DNA of 59,055 bases, taken from the NCBI GenBank assembly GCA_910579585.1, contig CAJTVA010000005.1, positions 1 through 59,055 of the forward strand, read 5' to 3'. Position numbers and translations under genes: made by a program. The stretch comes from an uncultured Christensenella sp. GTDB taxonomy: Bacteria; Bacillota; Clostridia; Christensenellales; Borkfalkiaceae. A model generated the notes under the pieces. It saw only the letters and a program-made list of their open reading frames with translations, ran no database searches and was not told where the DNA came from. Positions within the stretch are counted from its first letter, which is position 1, and each line of letters begins with the position of its first letter. Positions 40,047 to 47,738 of this stretch are shown here, one piece after another.

Positions 40047-40074
40047 TTGTAGTAAAAGTACACTTTTACTACAA
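40047..40074 (-). promoter_or_regulatory. Recombination-type dyad, site 2 (core AC, i.e. GT on minus)
   Basis: A perfect 13-bp dyad, TTGTAGTAAAAGT and ACTTTTACTACAA, around AC (40060-40061). On minus its core reads GT, so by core it is inverted relative to site 1. The centres are 105 bp apart, about ten helical turns. Confidence 0.65.
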
Positions 40075-40169
40075 TTATTAAAAAATTTATCGTAAACGGG
40101 CGCGGAACGGTATTTTCGTTTTGCGCTTTTTGCTATGCTTAAAGGAAACGAAAGGAGCGTTCTATATTT

Positions 40170-40769
40170 ATGAACACATACGCTTATGCCCGCGTTTCCG
40201 CACGCGACCAAAATTTACAGCGGCAAATTACCGCATTTATCGAGTTTGGAATTGAAAAGAACCGCATTTTCTCGGACAAGAAAAGCGGCAAGGACTTTGA
40301 AAGAAAAGAGTATAAACGACTTGTTAAAAAACTTAAAAACGGCGACTTGCTCGTGATAAAATCAATAGACCGTTTGGGACGCAATTACGACCAAATTATT
40401 GCGGAATGGTCTTATATAACAAACACCATAGGCGCGGACATTTTAGTGTTAGATATGCCCATTTTAGACACCCGCACGAAAGCCGAAACGCTTGTAGGCA
40501 AATTTATTTCGGACATCGTTTTGCAAGTGCTATCGTTCGTTGCCGAAAACGAGCGTGCAAATATACGGGAACGCCAAGCGGACGGAATACGGCTTGCCAA
40601 GCAAAACGGTGTTAAGTTCGGCAGACCGAGAAAGGAATACAGCGACGATTTTTTATCGGTTGCATTTGACTACATAGAAAAACGCATACCGCTTAAAACG
40701 GCGTTGCGGTTATCGGGAATAAAGCAAGATAATTTTTTTTATCATATACGAAAACTTAAACAAAAATAG
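40170..40769 (+). CDS. Small serine recombinase (resolvase/invertase)
   Basis: A 199-aa recombinase of the Hin/Gin/Tn3-resolvase size class. The catalytic Ser is in YARVSARDQNLQRQ (near residue 10), followed by DKKSGKDFERKEYKRL, LVIKSIDRLGRNYDQI, the VLSFVAENERANIRERQADGI helix and GRPRKEY leading to a short C-terminal HTH (RIPLKTALRLSGIKQDNFFYHI). It is too small to be a large serine integrase. AAGGAG lies 12 nt before the ATG. It is the only rightward gene of the element and faces the BspA-like gene across two recombination-type dyads. Confidence 0.9.
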   Translation: MNTYAYARVSARDQNLQRQITAFIEFGIEKNRIFSDKKSGKDFERKEYKRLVKKLKNGDLLVIKSIDRLGRNYDQIIAEWSYITNTIGADILVLDMPILDTRTKAETLVGKFISDIVLQVLSFVAENERANIRERQADGIRLAKQNGVKFGRPRKEYSDDFLSVAFDYIEKRIPLKTALRLSGIKQDNFFYHIRKLKQK

Positions 40770-41036
40770 ATTTAAGATATATCAGTTAAAATCACTAATA
40801 ATCAAAACAACCTTTCTTGTTCTAACCAAAATTCTAATAAACGTGCAGGATTTTGTGCATTTGACGGTTATTTATTGCTATTGATTGTTACCGCTCGTTG
40901 ATAGGGCATTTTGACTTAAATATAGTGAAAACGCCCTTAAAAGTGTTCTAAAAGGGCGTTTTACGCTTGTTTTATAGATAAATATATGTTAAAATAGGTA
41001 TATTAAAAAGCAAGATTGATAAGGTGTATAGGCTCC
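40770..41036. other. Right-end noncoding region of the element
   Basis: No gene is seen. It holds integrase-type repeats TTCTAACC (40820-40827), TTCTAATA (40832-40839) and GTTCTAAAA (40945-40953) that match the left-end cluster, and a terminator at 40928-40962. The last 60 bases lead into the attR core. Confidence 0.55.
40928..40962. terminator. Terminator right of the serine recombinase
   Basis: AAAACGCCCTT and AAGGGCGTTTT form an 11-bp stem with A and T tracts on either side, usable on both strands. It insulates the element from the flanking DNA. Confidence 0.7.
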
Positions 41037-41081
41037 CTACGGAACCAAAGGCTAGGGATTCGAATTCCTTACGGCGCACCA
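41037..41081 (+). pseudogene. 3' half of the interrupted native tRNA-Arg(ACG), attR
   Basis: CTACGGAACCAAAGG (the att core) is followed by a T arm (AGGGA, TTCGAAT, TCCTT), acceptor 3' strand ACGGCGC, A and CCA. There is no matching 5' acceptor here; it pairs with GCGCTGT at 9110-9116. This is the host side of the right junction. Confidence 0.75.
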
Positions 41082-41082
41082 A

Positions 41083-41124
41083 ACGCAACCTTATTCGAAT
41101 ACTATCGAGTAAGGTTGTGTTTTT
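41083..41124 (+). terminator. Terminator of the original tRNA-Arg gene
   Basis: ACGCAACCTTATTCG pairs with CGAGTAAGGTTGTGT (two G-U) and is followed by TTTTC. It sits 2 nt after the CCA of the displaced tRNA 3' half, supporting the view that this was the native 3' end. Confidence 0.65.
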
Positions 41125-41130
41125 CTTTGC

Positions 41131-41167
41131 AAAAAGTCGAGCCATAATATGCGATGGTTCGACTTTG
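41131..41167 (-). terminator. Terminator after the HEPN-like gene
   Basis: AAAGTCGAGCCA and TGGTTCGACTTT form a stem (one G-U) 31 nt past the stop of the 533-aa gene; on minus it is followed by a T tract. Confidence 0.6.
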
Positions 41168-41197
41168 TTTAATGCTTAATATCAAATTTTAATACTT

Positions 41198-42799
41198 TCA
41201 ATCATTTATACAGTCAAGAAAAACACTATTTAAAATACATACATATAGGTAGAACAACTGAAAATTCATTTCAGGATTAATTTTGCTTAAATCAAAATCA
41301 TATAAATGTGCTAATCTGTTTCTATAATTGTTGCCTATATGGTTTTCTTTACATAAAACATAATGACATACTTTTGCTAAATCTTCACTTAATATTGGCT
41401 GAATAACACTTTTATCTTTTAATGCAATAGATAATGAAAAATCGTAATCAAGAAAAAGCGTTTCTGTTTTACTTTTATAAATAACTCTTAAAAGTTTTTC
41501 AATGGAAGCACATAATAGCATTTGAATACTATAACAAATCGATTGTCCAACGAAAATATTTTGCGACCAATTATTATTAATCCAAGTAAAAAATGTGTCT
41601 ATTATTATTTCATATTCTTTTAAAATATCTTTGCTTTCATAAGCAAATGATTTACATATATAGTCAATTATTGCTTTTATCCACCCAGCAACATTTTCGG
41701 CATATTCTTTCTTTGAAAAAATATACTGAAAAATACTACTTCCCACTTTTAAAGCAATCTCAATATCTTGCTGTCTTGAATAAGTAAAATAGTCGTCTTT
41801 ATCTATGTTACTTGAAAAATCATCTATCAATCTTGCTTTTGTTTTATATTTAAAAACACTTTCAAATTTATTTGTTTTTTTATTTAAACTATGGGTTAAA
41901 CATAATAATTTATGTTCCCATTTGGTATTAGCGTAATAAACTTTATCAAATTCTTTTACAGGTATTTCATAAGAAAAAGTTTTACCATTTTGCTTTATAC
42001 TTTCGTCAAGCAATAGCTCTACTTGCTTAAAAACTTTATTACACTCATTAGCCATATAATACTTAATATCTTCAAAATAGCGTTTAATTGATTTTAAAAT
42101 ATTAAAATATTGTAAAACATTATCTATGCTTAATTTATTGTAAATATTTTTATAATAGGCATATATACAGCTATTAAAAGCAATAAGGCACGGTATATTT
42201 TTCTTGTTCAAAGATTTCAAAATGCAGTAAAGTTTTTTATCGTCATAATAGATAAGTTTCTCAACATTCTTATTGTTTAACACTTTCTCAATGATTTCTG
42301 GTTTTATAAATTGTTTTTTTAAAGTATCGTACTTACCAATAAAAACATAAGGCTTATTTTCGGCAAGCCATATAAAAACAGTATTGCTTATACCATTTTG
42401 ATATTTTATACAGAAATCGAGAGTAATAGAAGAAATATCTTCATTGTTAAGCAAATCTATATATGTAGAATTTATATACTTAATTAAATCTTGAACTGTT
42501 ACACTTTTGATTTTATCTTTTGCAATATTTGATAATGTACTTATTTTACTTTTATTATCTTCCGCAATTATGATGTCTATCATTTCAGAAAAAGAAGAAA
42601 TTTTAACGAGTAACAGGTAATTAATATAATCATTTAAATTTATTATACTTTCAAATTCTATATTTTCGATTAAATTTTTCACTATATCAAAATATTTTAT
42701 TAAATCGGTGCATTCCCAACGAGTAAATAAATCATTAACGCCATAGAATTGAATAGCAATATTAATGTCTTTATTTTTTAGCTCGTTATATAAATTCAT
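41198..42799 (-). CDS. Large unknown protein with C-terminal RNRLAH (HEPN-like) motif
   Basis: A 533-aa Asn/Ile/Lys-rich protein I do not recognise. It has no signal or membrane segment and is predicted mostly helical. Near the C-terminus GNNYRNRLAHLYDFD contains R-x4-H, the catalytic pattern of HEPN-type RNases, following a helical stretch (MLLCASIEKLLRVIYK) as in HEPN and DUF4209-like domains. It starts 2 nt after the preceding stop, so it is co-translated with the PD-(D/E)XK-like gene. The very low GC differs from the flanks and suggests transfer. A role as third component of a restriction or abortive-infection system is inference. Confidence 0.7.
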   Translation of the reverse strand: MNLYNELKNKDINIAIQFYGVNDLFTRWECTDLIKYFDIVKNLIENIEFESIINLNDYINYLLLVKISSFSEMIDIIIAEDNKSKISTLSNIAKDKIKSVTVQDLIKYINSTYIDLLNNEDISSITLDFCIKYQNGISNTVFIWLAENKPYVFIGKYDTLKKQFIKPEIIEKVLNNKNVEKLIYYDDKKLYCILKSLNKKNIPCLIAFNSCIYAYYKNIYNKLSIDNVLQYFNILKSIKRYFEDIKYYMANECNKVFKQVELLLDESIKQNGKTFSYEIPVKEFDKVYYANTKWEHKLLCLTHSLNKKTNKFESVFKYKTKARLIDDFSSNIDKDDYFTYSRQQDIEIALKVGSSIFQYIFSKKEYAENVAGWIKAIIDYICKSFAYESKDILKEYEIIIDTFFTWINNNWSQNIFVGQSICYSIQMLLCASIEKLLRVIYKSKTETLFLDYDFSLSIALKDKSVIQPILSEDLAKVCHYVLCKENHIGNNYRNRLAHLYDFDLSKINPEMNFQLFYLYVCILNSVFLDCIND

Positions 42800-42801
42800 A
42801 A

Positions 42802-43512
42802 TTACCAGCCTTTAATTGTGTGTGCTACCTTATCAATAAATTTCTCGTAATTGTTATAAACGATAGTATTACCAAAATCAAATTTTAACGCCGAAATCGC
42901 CATATCAAAATCATTATTTAAATAATAATTTTCATATTCTTGCTTATCGGTAATTTTTGTAGCGGCATTTTTATCCTGAATATGAACAATAAACACGAGC
43001 GTTTTATTTGGCGTATGCAAGTATGTATCAATATTATCATTTGACAGCTTAATATATTTATTTAAATTATGTTCGCTGATAGTTTCCCATTTTGAAATAC
43101 TACCGTCTTTGTCAAAATAGGGAATTTTATCGGGAATAATAAAAATCTGAAAATAAGGAATTTTAGCGCAACGGATATTTGCCGTTTCGCCGAGCATATT
43201 TTCAAAATAGTTATTTGAATTTTGCGAGTAATTGCTCATTACATATTTAACGGCTATGCCTGCAATAGGTTGATTATTTTCAGTAATAGTAATATCAACT
43301 GCTTTGTCAACATATCGTCCGTTAATTTTATGTTCTTTGCCTATTCCATAACCCAAAGAATAGACAGAGTATGTATTATCATTCAAACGTTCTTGTAAAT
43401 CTTCCGAAATTGCGCCGTGTAAAATGCCTAATTTTTTATTGCTTCTTGCACCTGTTTGCAAATAAGTAATAAACGACTTTTTAAGAATAGCTAAAAATTG
43501 AGAATTGTTCAT
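42802..43512 (-). CDS. Possible PD-(D/E)XK-type restriction endonuclease
   Basis: A 236-aa protein next to a type II-like methyltransferase. Residues about 70-120 (KINGRYVDKAVDITITEN, IAGIAVKYVMSNYSQNSNNYFENMLGETANIR) have an Asp, a strand with x-V-K and a downstream helix as in PD-(D/E)XK nucleases, though the usual Glu before x-Lys appears as Ala. The position makes a cognate restriction enzyme likely, but the motif is not decisive. The start is ATG 43512 (MNNSQFL), preceded by AAGGAACGG; the first 32 nt overlap the methyltransferase end. Confidence 0.6.
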   Translation of the reverse strand: MNNSQFLAILKKSFITYLQTGARSNKKLGILHGAISEDLQERLNDNTYSVYSLGYGIGKEHKINGRYVDKAVDITITENNQPIAGIAVKYVMSNYSQNSNNYFENMLGETANIRCAKIPYFQIFIIPDKIPYFDKDGSISKWETISEHNLNKYIKLSNDNIDTYLHTPNKTLVFIVHIQDKNAATKITDKQEYENYYLNNDFDMAISALKFDFGNTIVYNNYEKFIDKVAHTIKGW

Positions 43513-44950
43513 TTTCAAATCCGTTCCTTTGTGAGTATTTATATTCAAGATAATTTTTTAAATCTTTTGACGAGAAAGTATAATAGCCACCGCTTTTATA
43601 TTTGCCGAGTAGTGAAATATAAGAAATAAAATCTTCGCTATATAACATTTCTTTTAATTCACTTTCGGAAACTTCTGTCAGAATATAAAGTCCGCTATAA
43701 ACCCCAACGCCTTTATCACATTTAATAAGTTTCAAATCTGATTGTGTTTTTAATAAAGCGTTGATTGAATATTTACACCGATAAACGTCGTTTATGCCTT
43801 GCGTTCGCCCAAAGCCATACCAACCGCTATTTCTTTCCAAACTACGCTTTAACAACAACTCTTTATAAGTTTCCAAATACAATTTTAAGGAAGAATTAGC
43901 GGTTAATTCTTCATAAGAAACAAGCCTACCGTTTTTATAAGGAAATAAGCATTTATATTGTTTCCCCGTTGATGCCTTAACGATAGGTATTGTAAATTCG
44001 TCAAAATCAAAATTCCCTATAAAAAAGCTGTCTGCAAGAGTAGCAAAACCGTTTTTAACAGCAAAATGGTCTTTTGCAATATTTAAAGTCAAAATATTCT
44101 TTAATTCTTGCAACTTGTTTTTCTCGGCAAAATAGAAATTATCGCAGATATAATAATCTTCAACGCTTAATGTATCGACATAGTAAGGAAAATTATTTTT
44201 ATCTTCAAACTGATAATAATCGGTTGTGTTTTGTTGGCGATTATTTTTTAATATTGCGATAGTCGTATAAGTGGTTGCGGTAAATGCTTGAAAATGTTTT
44301 AAATCAACGATTTTATCAAGCAAATTATTTTTAACCAAATGTAACCGCATATATTTTCCTGCAAGACTATTGAAAAACGAACTCGGCGTTATATAACCCA
44401 AAATACCGTTTTCATTAAGCATTTTTAAACCAATTTCATAAAATACGATATATAAATCGGTCATACCGTTTTGAGCGAAAGAAAACTTTTTAATACAGTC
44501 AAAAGAACTACCTAAATTATGAACTCTGACATAAGGCGGATTTCCTAAAACAAAGTCCATTTTCCCGTTATATTTATCTATGGTCAAAGTATCGGCGCAG
44601 TTTATATCCCAATTAACATTGTTTAAGCCGAACTGCCTAACTGTGCTATTTAAATTATCAATACACTTTTTGCTTTCTATTTCGTCTATTTCAATACCGT
44701 GAATATAAGTAGATAATTCTTCGGACAATATTTGCAGGTCAGTACTATTCTTTAAAAATTCATTGCAATATCTATTAACAATAGCAAGCAAAAATGCGCC
44801 ATCACCGCAACTATTGTCAATGGCGTGCTTTTTTAAAATCGTCTGTCCGTGATAGCTTGACAAATCAAGAACATTATTGACGATAAATTCAGGCGTATAA
44901 AAACGCCCATTCAATTTTTCTTCTGATAATGCTATTGCTTCTGCTTTCAT
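43481..44950 (-). CDS. Eco57I-type adenine DNA methyltransferase
   Basis: A 489-aa N6-adenine methyltransferase of the gamma type. NGRFYTPEFIVNNVL leads to motif I-like IDNSCGDGAFLLAIVNRYC, then IHGIEIDE, motif IV DFVLGNPPYVRVHNLG and a C-terminal target-recognition region of about 200 residues (ending YKSGGYYTFSSKDLKNYLEYKYS). Length and order suit Eco57I/TaqI-like type II enzymes. It has a promoter 13 nt upstream. The gene is AT-rich, unlike the flanking host and element genes. Confidence 0.9.
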   Translation of the reverse strand: MKAEAIALSEEKLNGRFYTPEFIVNNVLDLSSYHGQTILKKHAIDNSCGDGAFLLAIVNRYCNEFLKNSTDLQILSEELSTYIHGIEIDEIESKKCIDNLNSTVRQFGLNNVNWDINCADTLTIDKYNGKMDFVLGNPPYVRVHNLGSSFDCIKKFSFAQNGMTDLYIVFYEIGLKMLNENGILGYITPSSFFNSLAGKYMRLHLVKNNLLDKIVDLKHFQAFTATTYTTIAILKNNRQQNTTDYYQFEDKNNFPYYVDTLSVEDYYICDNFYFAEKNKLQELKNILTLNIAKDHFAVKNGFATLADSFFIGNFDFDEFTIPIVKASTGKQYKCLFPYKNGRLVSYEELTANSSLKLYLETYKELLLKRSLERNSGWYGFGRTQGINDVYRCKYSINALLKTQSDLKLIKCDKGVGVYSGLYILTEVSESELKEMLYSEDFISYISLLGKYKSGGYYTFSSKDLKNYLEYKYSQRNGFENEQFSIFSYS

Positions 44951-44962
44951 ATATACAAAATT

Positions 44963-44991
44963 ATTATATCATACGCAAACTTTTTTAGCAA
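44963..44991 (-). promoter_or_regulatory. Promoter of the AT-rich methyltransferase island
   Basis: TTGCTA (44991-44986), 17 nt, TATAAT (44968-44963) on minus. The expected start is only about 6 nt before the methyltransferase ATG and no Shine-Dalgarno is seen, so the message is nearly leaderless. Confidence 0.6.
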
Positions 44992-45091
44992 TAGTTTAAA
45001 CAGCTCAAAATAAGCTCAATTTCAAATTTGGCACTGTGGCGGGTGCTTGAATAAACAAGCGCGGTTGTACTTTTTTACTAAAAATGCGCAC

Positions 45092-45127
45092 AAAAAAAGC
45101 CCCGAGCCGTAACGGTCGGGGCTTTTT
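45092..45127. terminator. Bidirectional terminator after the PII-like genes
   Basis: AAAAAGCCCCGA and TCGGGGCTTTTT form a perfect 12-bp stem with A and T tracts at either side. The remaining 44992-45091 holds nothing I recognise. Confidence 0.85.
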
Positions 45128-45141
45128 AGTCAGTTAAATTA

Positions 45142-45507
45142 TTAGTTTTGTTGTTCGGGCGGTTGTTCCGATTGTTCCGTTTCTTCGGCGGGCGGGGGCG
45201 GGGCGGATATACCGACGACCTCGTCAACGGCGACGGAAAAGGCAATACCCCTGCCCTCGCTTTTAAGCCCTGCGATTTTATAGATTGAGTGCAAGACGTT
45301 ATCCTTGATGTTCTCGGGAACCAAAATCATAACGATTTCTTTATCGGGCTGAATAGCAATATGGAAGAACTGCTCCGCTTCTTTGTTTGCCGTGCCGCGG
45401 GCGTGAATGACGGTGCCGCCGCGCGCACCCTCTTCCTTAGCCGCGTCCATTACAAGCTCGGAAAAACCCGCGTTTACTATACACAAAATCATTTCGTAAC
45501 CGTTCAT
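45142..45507 (-). CDS. PII-like signalling protein 1
   Basis: A 121-aa PII-superfamily protein: MILCIVNAGFSELVMDAAKEEGARGGTVIHARG, then FHIAIQPDKEIVMILVPENI and GRGIAFSVAVDEVVGI. The last block matches the C-terminal strand of PII-like trimers. It ends in a Pro/Glu/Gln tail absent from classic GlnB. It overlaps the end of the second PII-like gene by one base and follows a DUF1538 permease, so it probably senses a nucleotide and gates that permease. Its ligand is unknown. Confidence 0.8.
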   Translation of the reverse strand: MNGYEMILCIVNAGFSELVMDAAKEEGARGGTVIHARGTANKEAEQFFHIAIQPDKEIVMILVPENIKDNVLHSIYKIAGLKSEGRGIAFSVAVDEVVGISAPPPPAEETEQSEQPPEQQN

Positions 45508-45974
45508 TACTTGCTCTCCTTTACCGTAAGGCGGTTGTTTGATAAAAAGCCGTAGATAAGCGTACCTATCACGCTTGTGAGGGGCACGGTGAACGCTATG
45601 CCCTTGCCGTCTCTTATGCTGTTGAACTTTTCCCCGAGCGTATGCATTGCATCGGGTATCTTGCGCTCTTGAATTACACCTAAGATTACCGCTTTTTCAT
45701 TGTTGGAAAGTCCGAGAATACCGAGCATCTTCGCGTCGGCGGTGCCGCTTGCAAGTGCAATCAGCTGCATATTGACGTCAAAGGACTGGATAAGGTCGGT
45801 GAAGTACTCCGCCTTGTTTCTGTTGACGACGGTAATCAGAAGTTTAAGCCTGTTTGAAGTCACCGTATTGGGTGAAGCGGGCTTGATTTTTTGCGATACT
45901 CGCTGTTTTATTTCCTTTTTTACCGCATTTACGCGCTCTGTCTGGCGCTCTTTCCGCGTAGTTTTTTCAGCCAC
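45507..45974 (-). CDS. PII-like signalling protein 2
   Basis: A 155-aa PII-like paralogue with a basic N-terminal extension (KTTRKERQTERVNAVKKEIKQRV). The core LKLLITVVNRNKAEYFTDLIQSF, then NNEKAVILGVIQERKI and GKGIAFTVPLTSVIGTLIYGFLSNN follows the same ferredoxin-like order as its neighbour. Two different PII-like proteins beside one permease suggest a heteromeric or two-signal control. It starts 10 nt after the permease gene. Confidence 0.78.
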   Translation of the reverse strand: MAEKTTRKERQTERVNAVKKEIKQRVSQKIKPASPNTVTSNRLKLLITVVNRNKAEYFTDLIQSFDVNMQLIALASGTADAKMLGILGLSNNEKAVILGVIQERKIPDAMHTLGEKFNSIRDGKGIAFTVPLTSVIGTLIYGFLSNNRLTVKESK

Positions 45975-45984
45975 GGCTTACCTC

Positions 45985-47541
45985 CTATTTAAAGTAAATT
46001 ATCTGCTCGTCGTCGGCGGACAGAATTCGCTTCATAGCAATCTTATGGCGAACTTTCGAGGACATAACCGCCTTGAAGCCGAGCACCTGAATAGTTATAA
46101 GCGGCGTCATTGCGACCATTGCGACAACCCCGAAAGCTTCCGTTAAAATGTGAGAGGCACCGCCGCCTTCCAGTCCGCCGTTTAAGGCAAGGCACGCGCC
46201 GACGATAAGCGGCAGGATAAAGCTGGACGTCAAAGGACCCGAAGCGACTCCGCCAGAGTCGAACGCTATCGCCGTATAAATTTTAGGAACGAAGAACGAC
46301 AGCCCCAAAGAAATCAGATACCCCGGAATCAGGTAGTAAAGAAGCGAAAATCGGAAAATCATTCTTATTATCGAAAGGCAGATTGACACGCCGACTGCAA
46401 TCGACAGCGCAAGCACCATTTCGATTTTTCTGACTCCGCCGCCCGTGACTTCTTCAACCTGTTTATTAAGGACGTGGACGGCGGGCTCTGCAAGGACGAC
46501 CACAAGGCCGAGCACAAAGCCGAACACGGCGAGTACCGGTTTGGAGAAATTTGCTATGCTTTCGCCGAGTTTAAAGCCGATTGGCATAAAGCCGACTTCC
46601 ACCGCGACAAGGAAAATAACAAGCCCGAAGAACGTGTACACTATACCTATGCCTATCTGGGCAAGCTTCTGGCGGGGGAGTTTTAAAACCGTGAATTGCA
46701 GAATGAAGAAGAAAATTACGACAAGCCCGAGCGCAATTCCGACGTTTTTAACTGTTTCTAAAAACGCGAAGCCGATATGTTCGAGGCTTTGGTCTACCGT
46801 TTTATAAGTTGCGAGTGCGTTTAAAGCGTCGTTTGACATCTCGCCGCCCGATACCATTGAAAGCACCATTACGGCAAGAACGGGACCTATCGAACACATT
46901 GCGATAAGCCCGAAGCTGTTTTCGTTAGCGTTTCTGCCGCCGACCGTAGTTGCGATTCCGAAGCCGAGCGCCATTATAAAAGGCACGGTTATTGGACCCG
47001 TAGTTACACCGCCTGAATCGAAAGACAGAGCAAGAAAGTCGTTCTTTCCGCTTTCTATAAGCAATGCACTGACCGCGAACAACATCATATAGAAGAACAT
47101 CAAAAGCATAGAAAGACTTTTTTGGAATACAATTTTGAGGACTGCCAAAACGAGGAATATACCCACACCGACGCCGACGGTGACGATTAAAACCATATTG
47201 TTCATAACGTCGCTGACCTGCGAAGCGAGGACCGAAAGGTCGGGTTCGGCAACCGTTATGAGTACGCCCATTATAAAGCACACGGAGATAAGGACGATAA
47301 CCTTTTTGGACTTAGTCAGACCCGTGCCGACGTAGCCGCCCATTGGCGTCATTGCGATTTCCGCGCCGAGGTTGAAAAGACCGATACCCAAAATAAGGAA
47401 AACCGAGCATACGGCAAAAGTCGCCTGTTCGGTTGCGGTCAGCGGCGCAAGCGGCGTGAACGATATGATTAAAACGATTATCGCTATCGGTAAAACCGAG
47501 ACGAGCGATTCTTTGAGTTTTAACAGAAGTGTTTTAGCCAT
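45985..47541 (-). CDS. DUF1538 family membrane permease
   Basis: A 518-aa integral membrane protein with about 14 helices arranged as two similar halves. Each half contains the DUF1538 signature FDSGGV(T/A)(T/S)GP(I/L)T, once near residue 180 and once near 420, so the gene is an internal duplication. DUF1538 proteins are regularly found with PII-like genes and are thought to be transporters; the substrate is unknown. The start is ATG 47541 rather than the upstream GTG at 47553. The promoter overlaps the preceding terminator. Confidence 0.82.
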   Translation of the reverse strand: MAKTLLLKLKESLVSVLPIAIIVLIISFTPLAPLTATEQATFAVCSVFLILGIGLFNLGAEIAMTPMGGYVGTGLTKSKKVIVLISVCFIMGVLITVAEPDLSVLASQVSDVMNNMVLIVTVGVGVGIFLVLAVLKIVFQKSLSMLLMFFYMMLFAVSALLIESGKNDFLALSFDSGGVTTGPITVPFIMALGFGIATTVGGRNANENSFGLIAMCSIGPVLAVMVLSMVSGGEMSNDALNALATYKTVDQSLEHIGFAFLETVKNVGIALGLVVIFFFILQFTVLKLPRQKLAQIGIGIVYTFFGLVIFLVAVEVGFMPIGFKLGESIANFSKPVLAVFGFVLGLVVVLAEPAVHVLNKQVEEVTGGGVRKIEMVLALSIAVGVSICLSIIRMIFRFSLLYYLIPGYLISLGLSFFVPKIYTAIAFDSGGVASGPLTSSFILPLIVGACLALNGGLEGGGASHILTEAFGVVAMVAMTPLITIQVLGFKAVMSSKVRHKIAMKRILSADDEQIIYFK

Positions 47542-47570
47542 AGTTACGTCCACCGTGCTTTGATTTATAT

Positions 47571-47599
47571 ATTATATCATAAAAAAAGGGCTTACGCAA
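47571..47599 (-). promoter_or_regulatory. Promoter of the DUF1538-PII operon overlapping a terminator
   Basis: On minus: TTGCGT (47599-47594), 17-nt spacer, TATAAT (47576-47571). The -35 and spacer fall inside the terminator stem of the V-ATPase operon. Confidence 0.65.
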
Positions 47600-47620
47600 C
47601 AGCGTTAAGCCCTTTTTTTA
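47581..47620. terminator. Terminator of the V-ATPase operon
   Basis: AAAAAAAGGGCTTA and TAAGCCCTTTTTTT pair around a short imperfect loop. The stem lies 119 nt past the D-subunit stop; 47621-47738 holds short inverted repeats (CTTACT/AGTAAG) but no gene. Confidence 0.8.
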
Positions 47621-47738
47621 TGATATATTTTTCTCTTTAACAGCTAAAATACTGCGTTAGGCATACGTAATAGCTTACTTTGAGTAAGTGACCGATGTTG
47701 CCACAGAGTGACGCCTTATCGCACAGCTTGTATGCATT

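Larger units (their letters stand above)
9142..41051. mobile_element. Integrative conjugative element in tRNA-Arg(ACG), ~31.9 kb
   Basis: Bounded by the direct repeat CTACGGAACCAAAGG (9142-9156 and 41037-41051) lying in the anticodon loop and stem. Inside are Tn916-type integrase and excisionase at the left end, and MOBP-type relaxase, VirD4, VirB4, VirB6-like and VirB2-like genes, all read leftward. No VirB1-type wall hydrolase and no recognisable VirB8 were found, so self-transfer ability is uncertain. A third copy of the repeat lies in the intact tRNA at 9223-9237 and is a less likely left boundary. Confidence 0.85.

Noticed and set aside
40170..40769. The serine recombinase as the integrase of the element
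   Set aside because: At 199 aa it is of resolvase/invertase size, and a Tn916-type tyrosine integrase with excisionase lies beside attL in a tRNA.
44992..45091. A second attachment site ending the AT-rich island
   Set aside because: I found no copy of CTACGGAACC or other clear direct repeat here, so the island's boundaries stay undefined.
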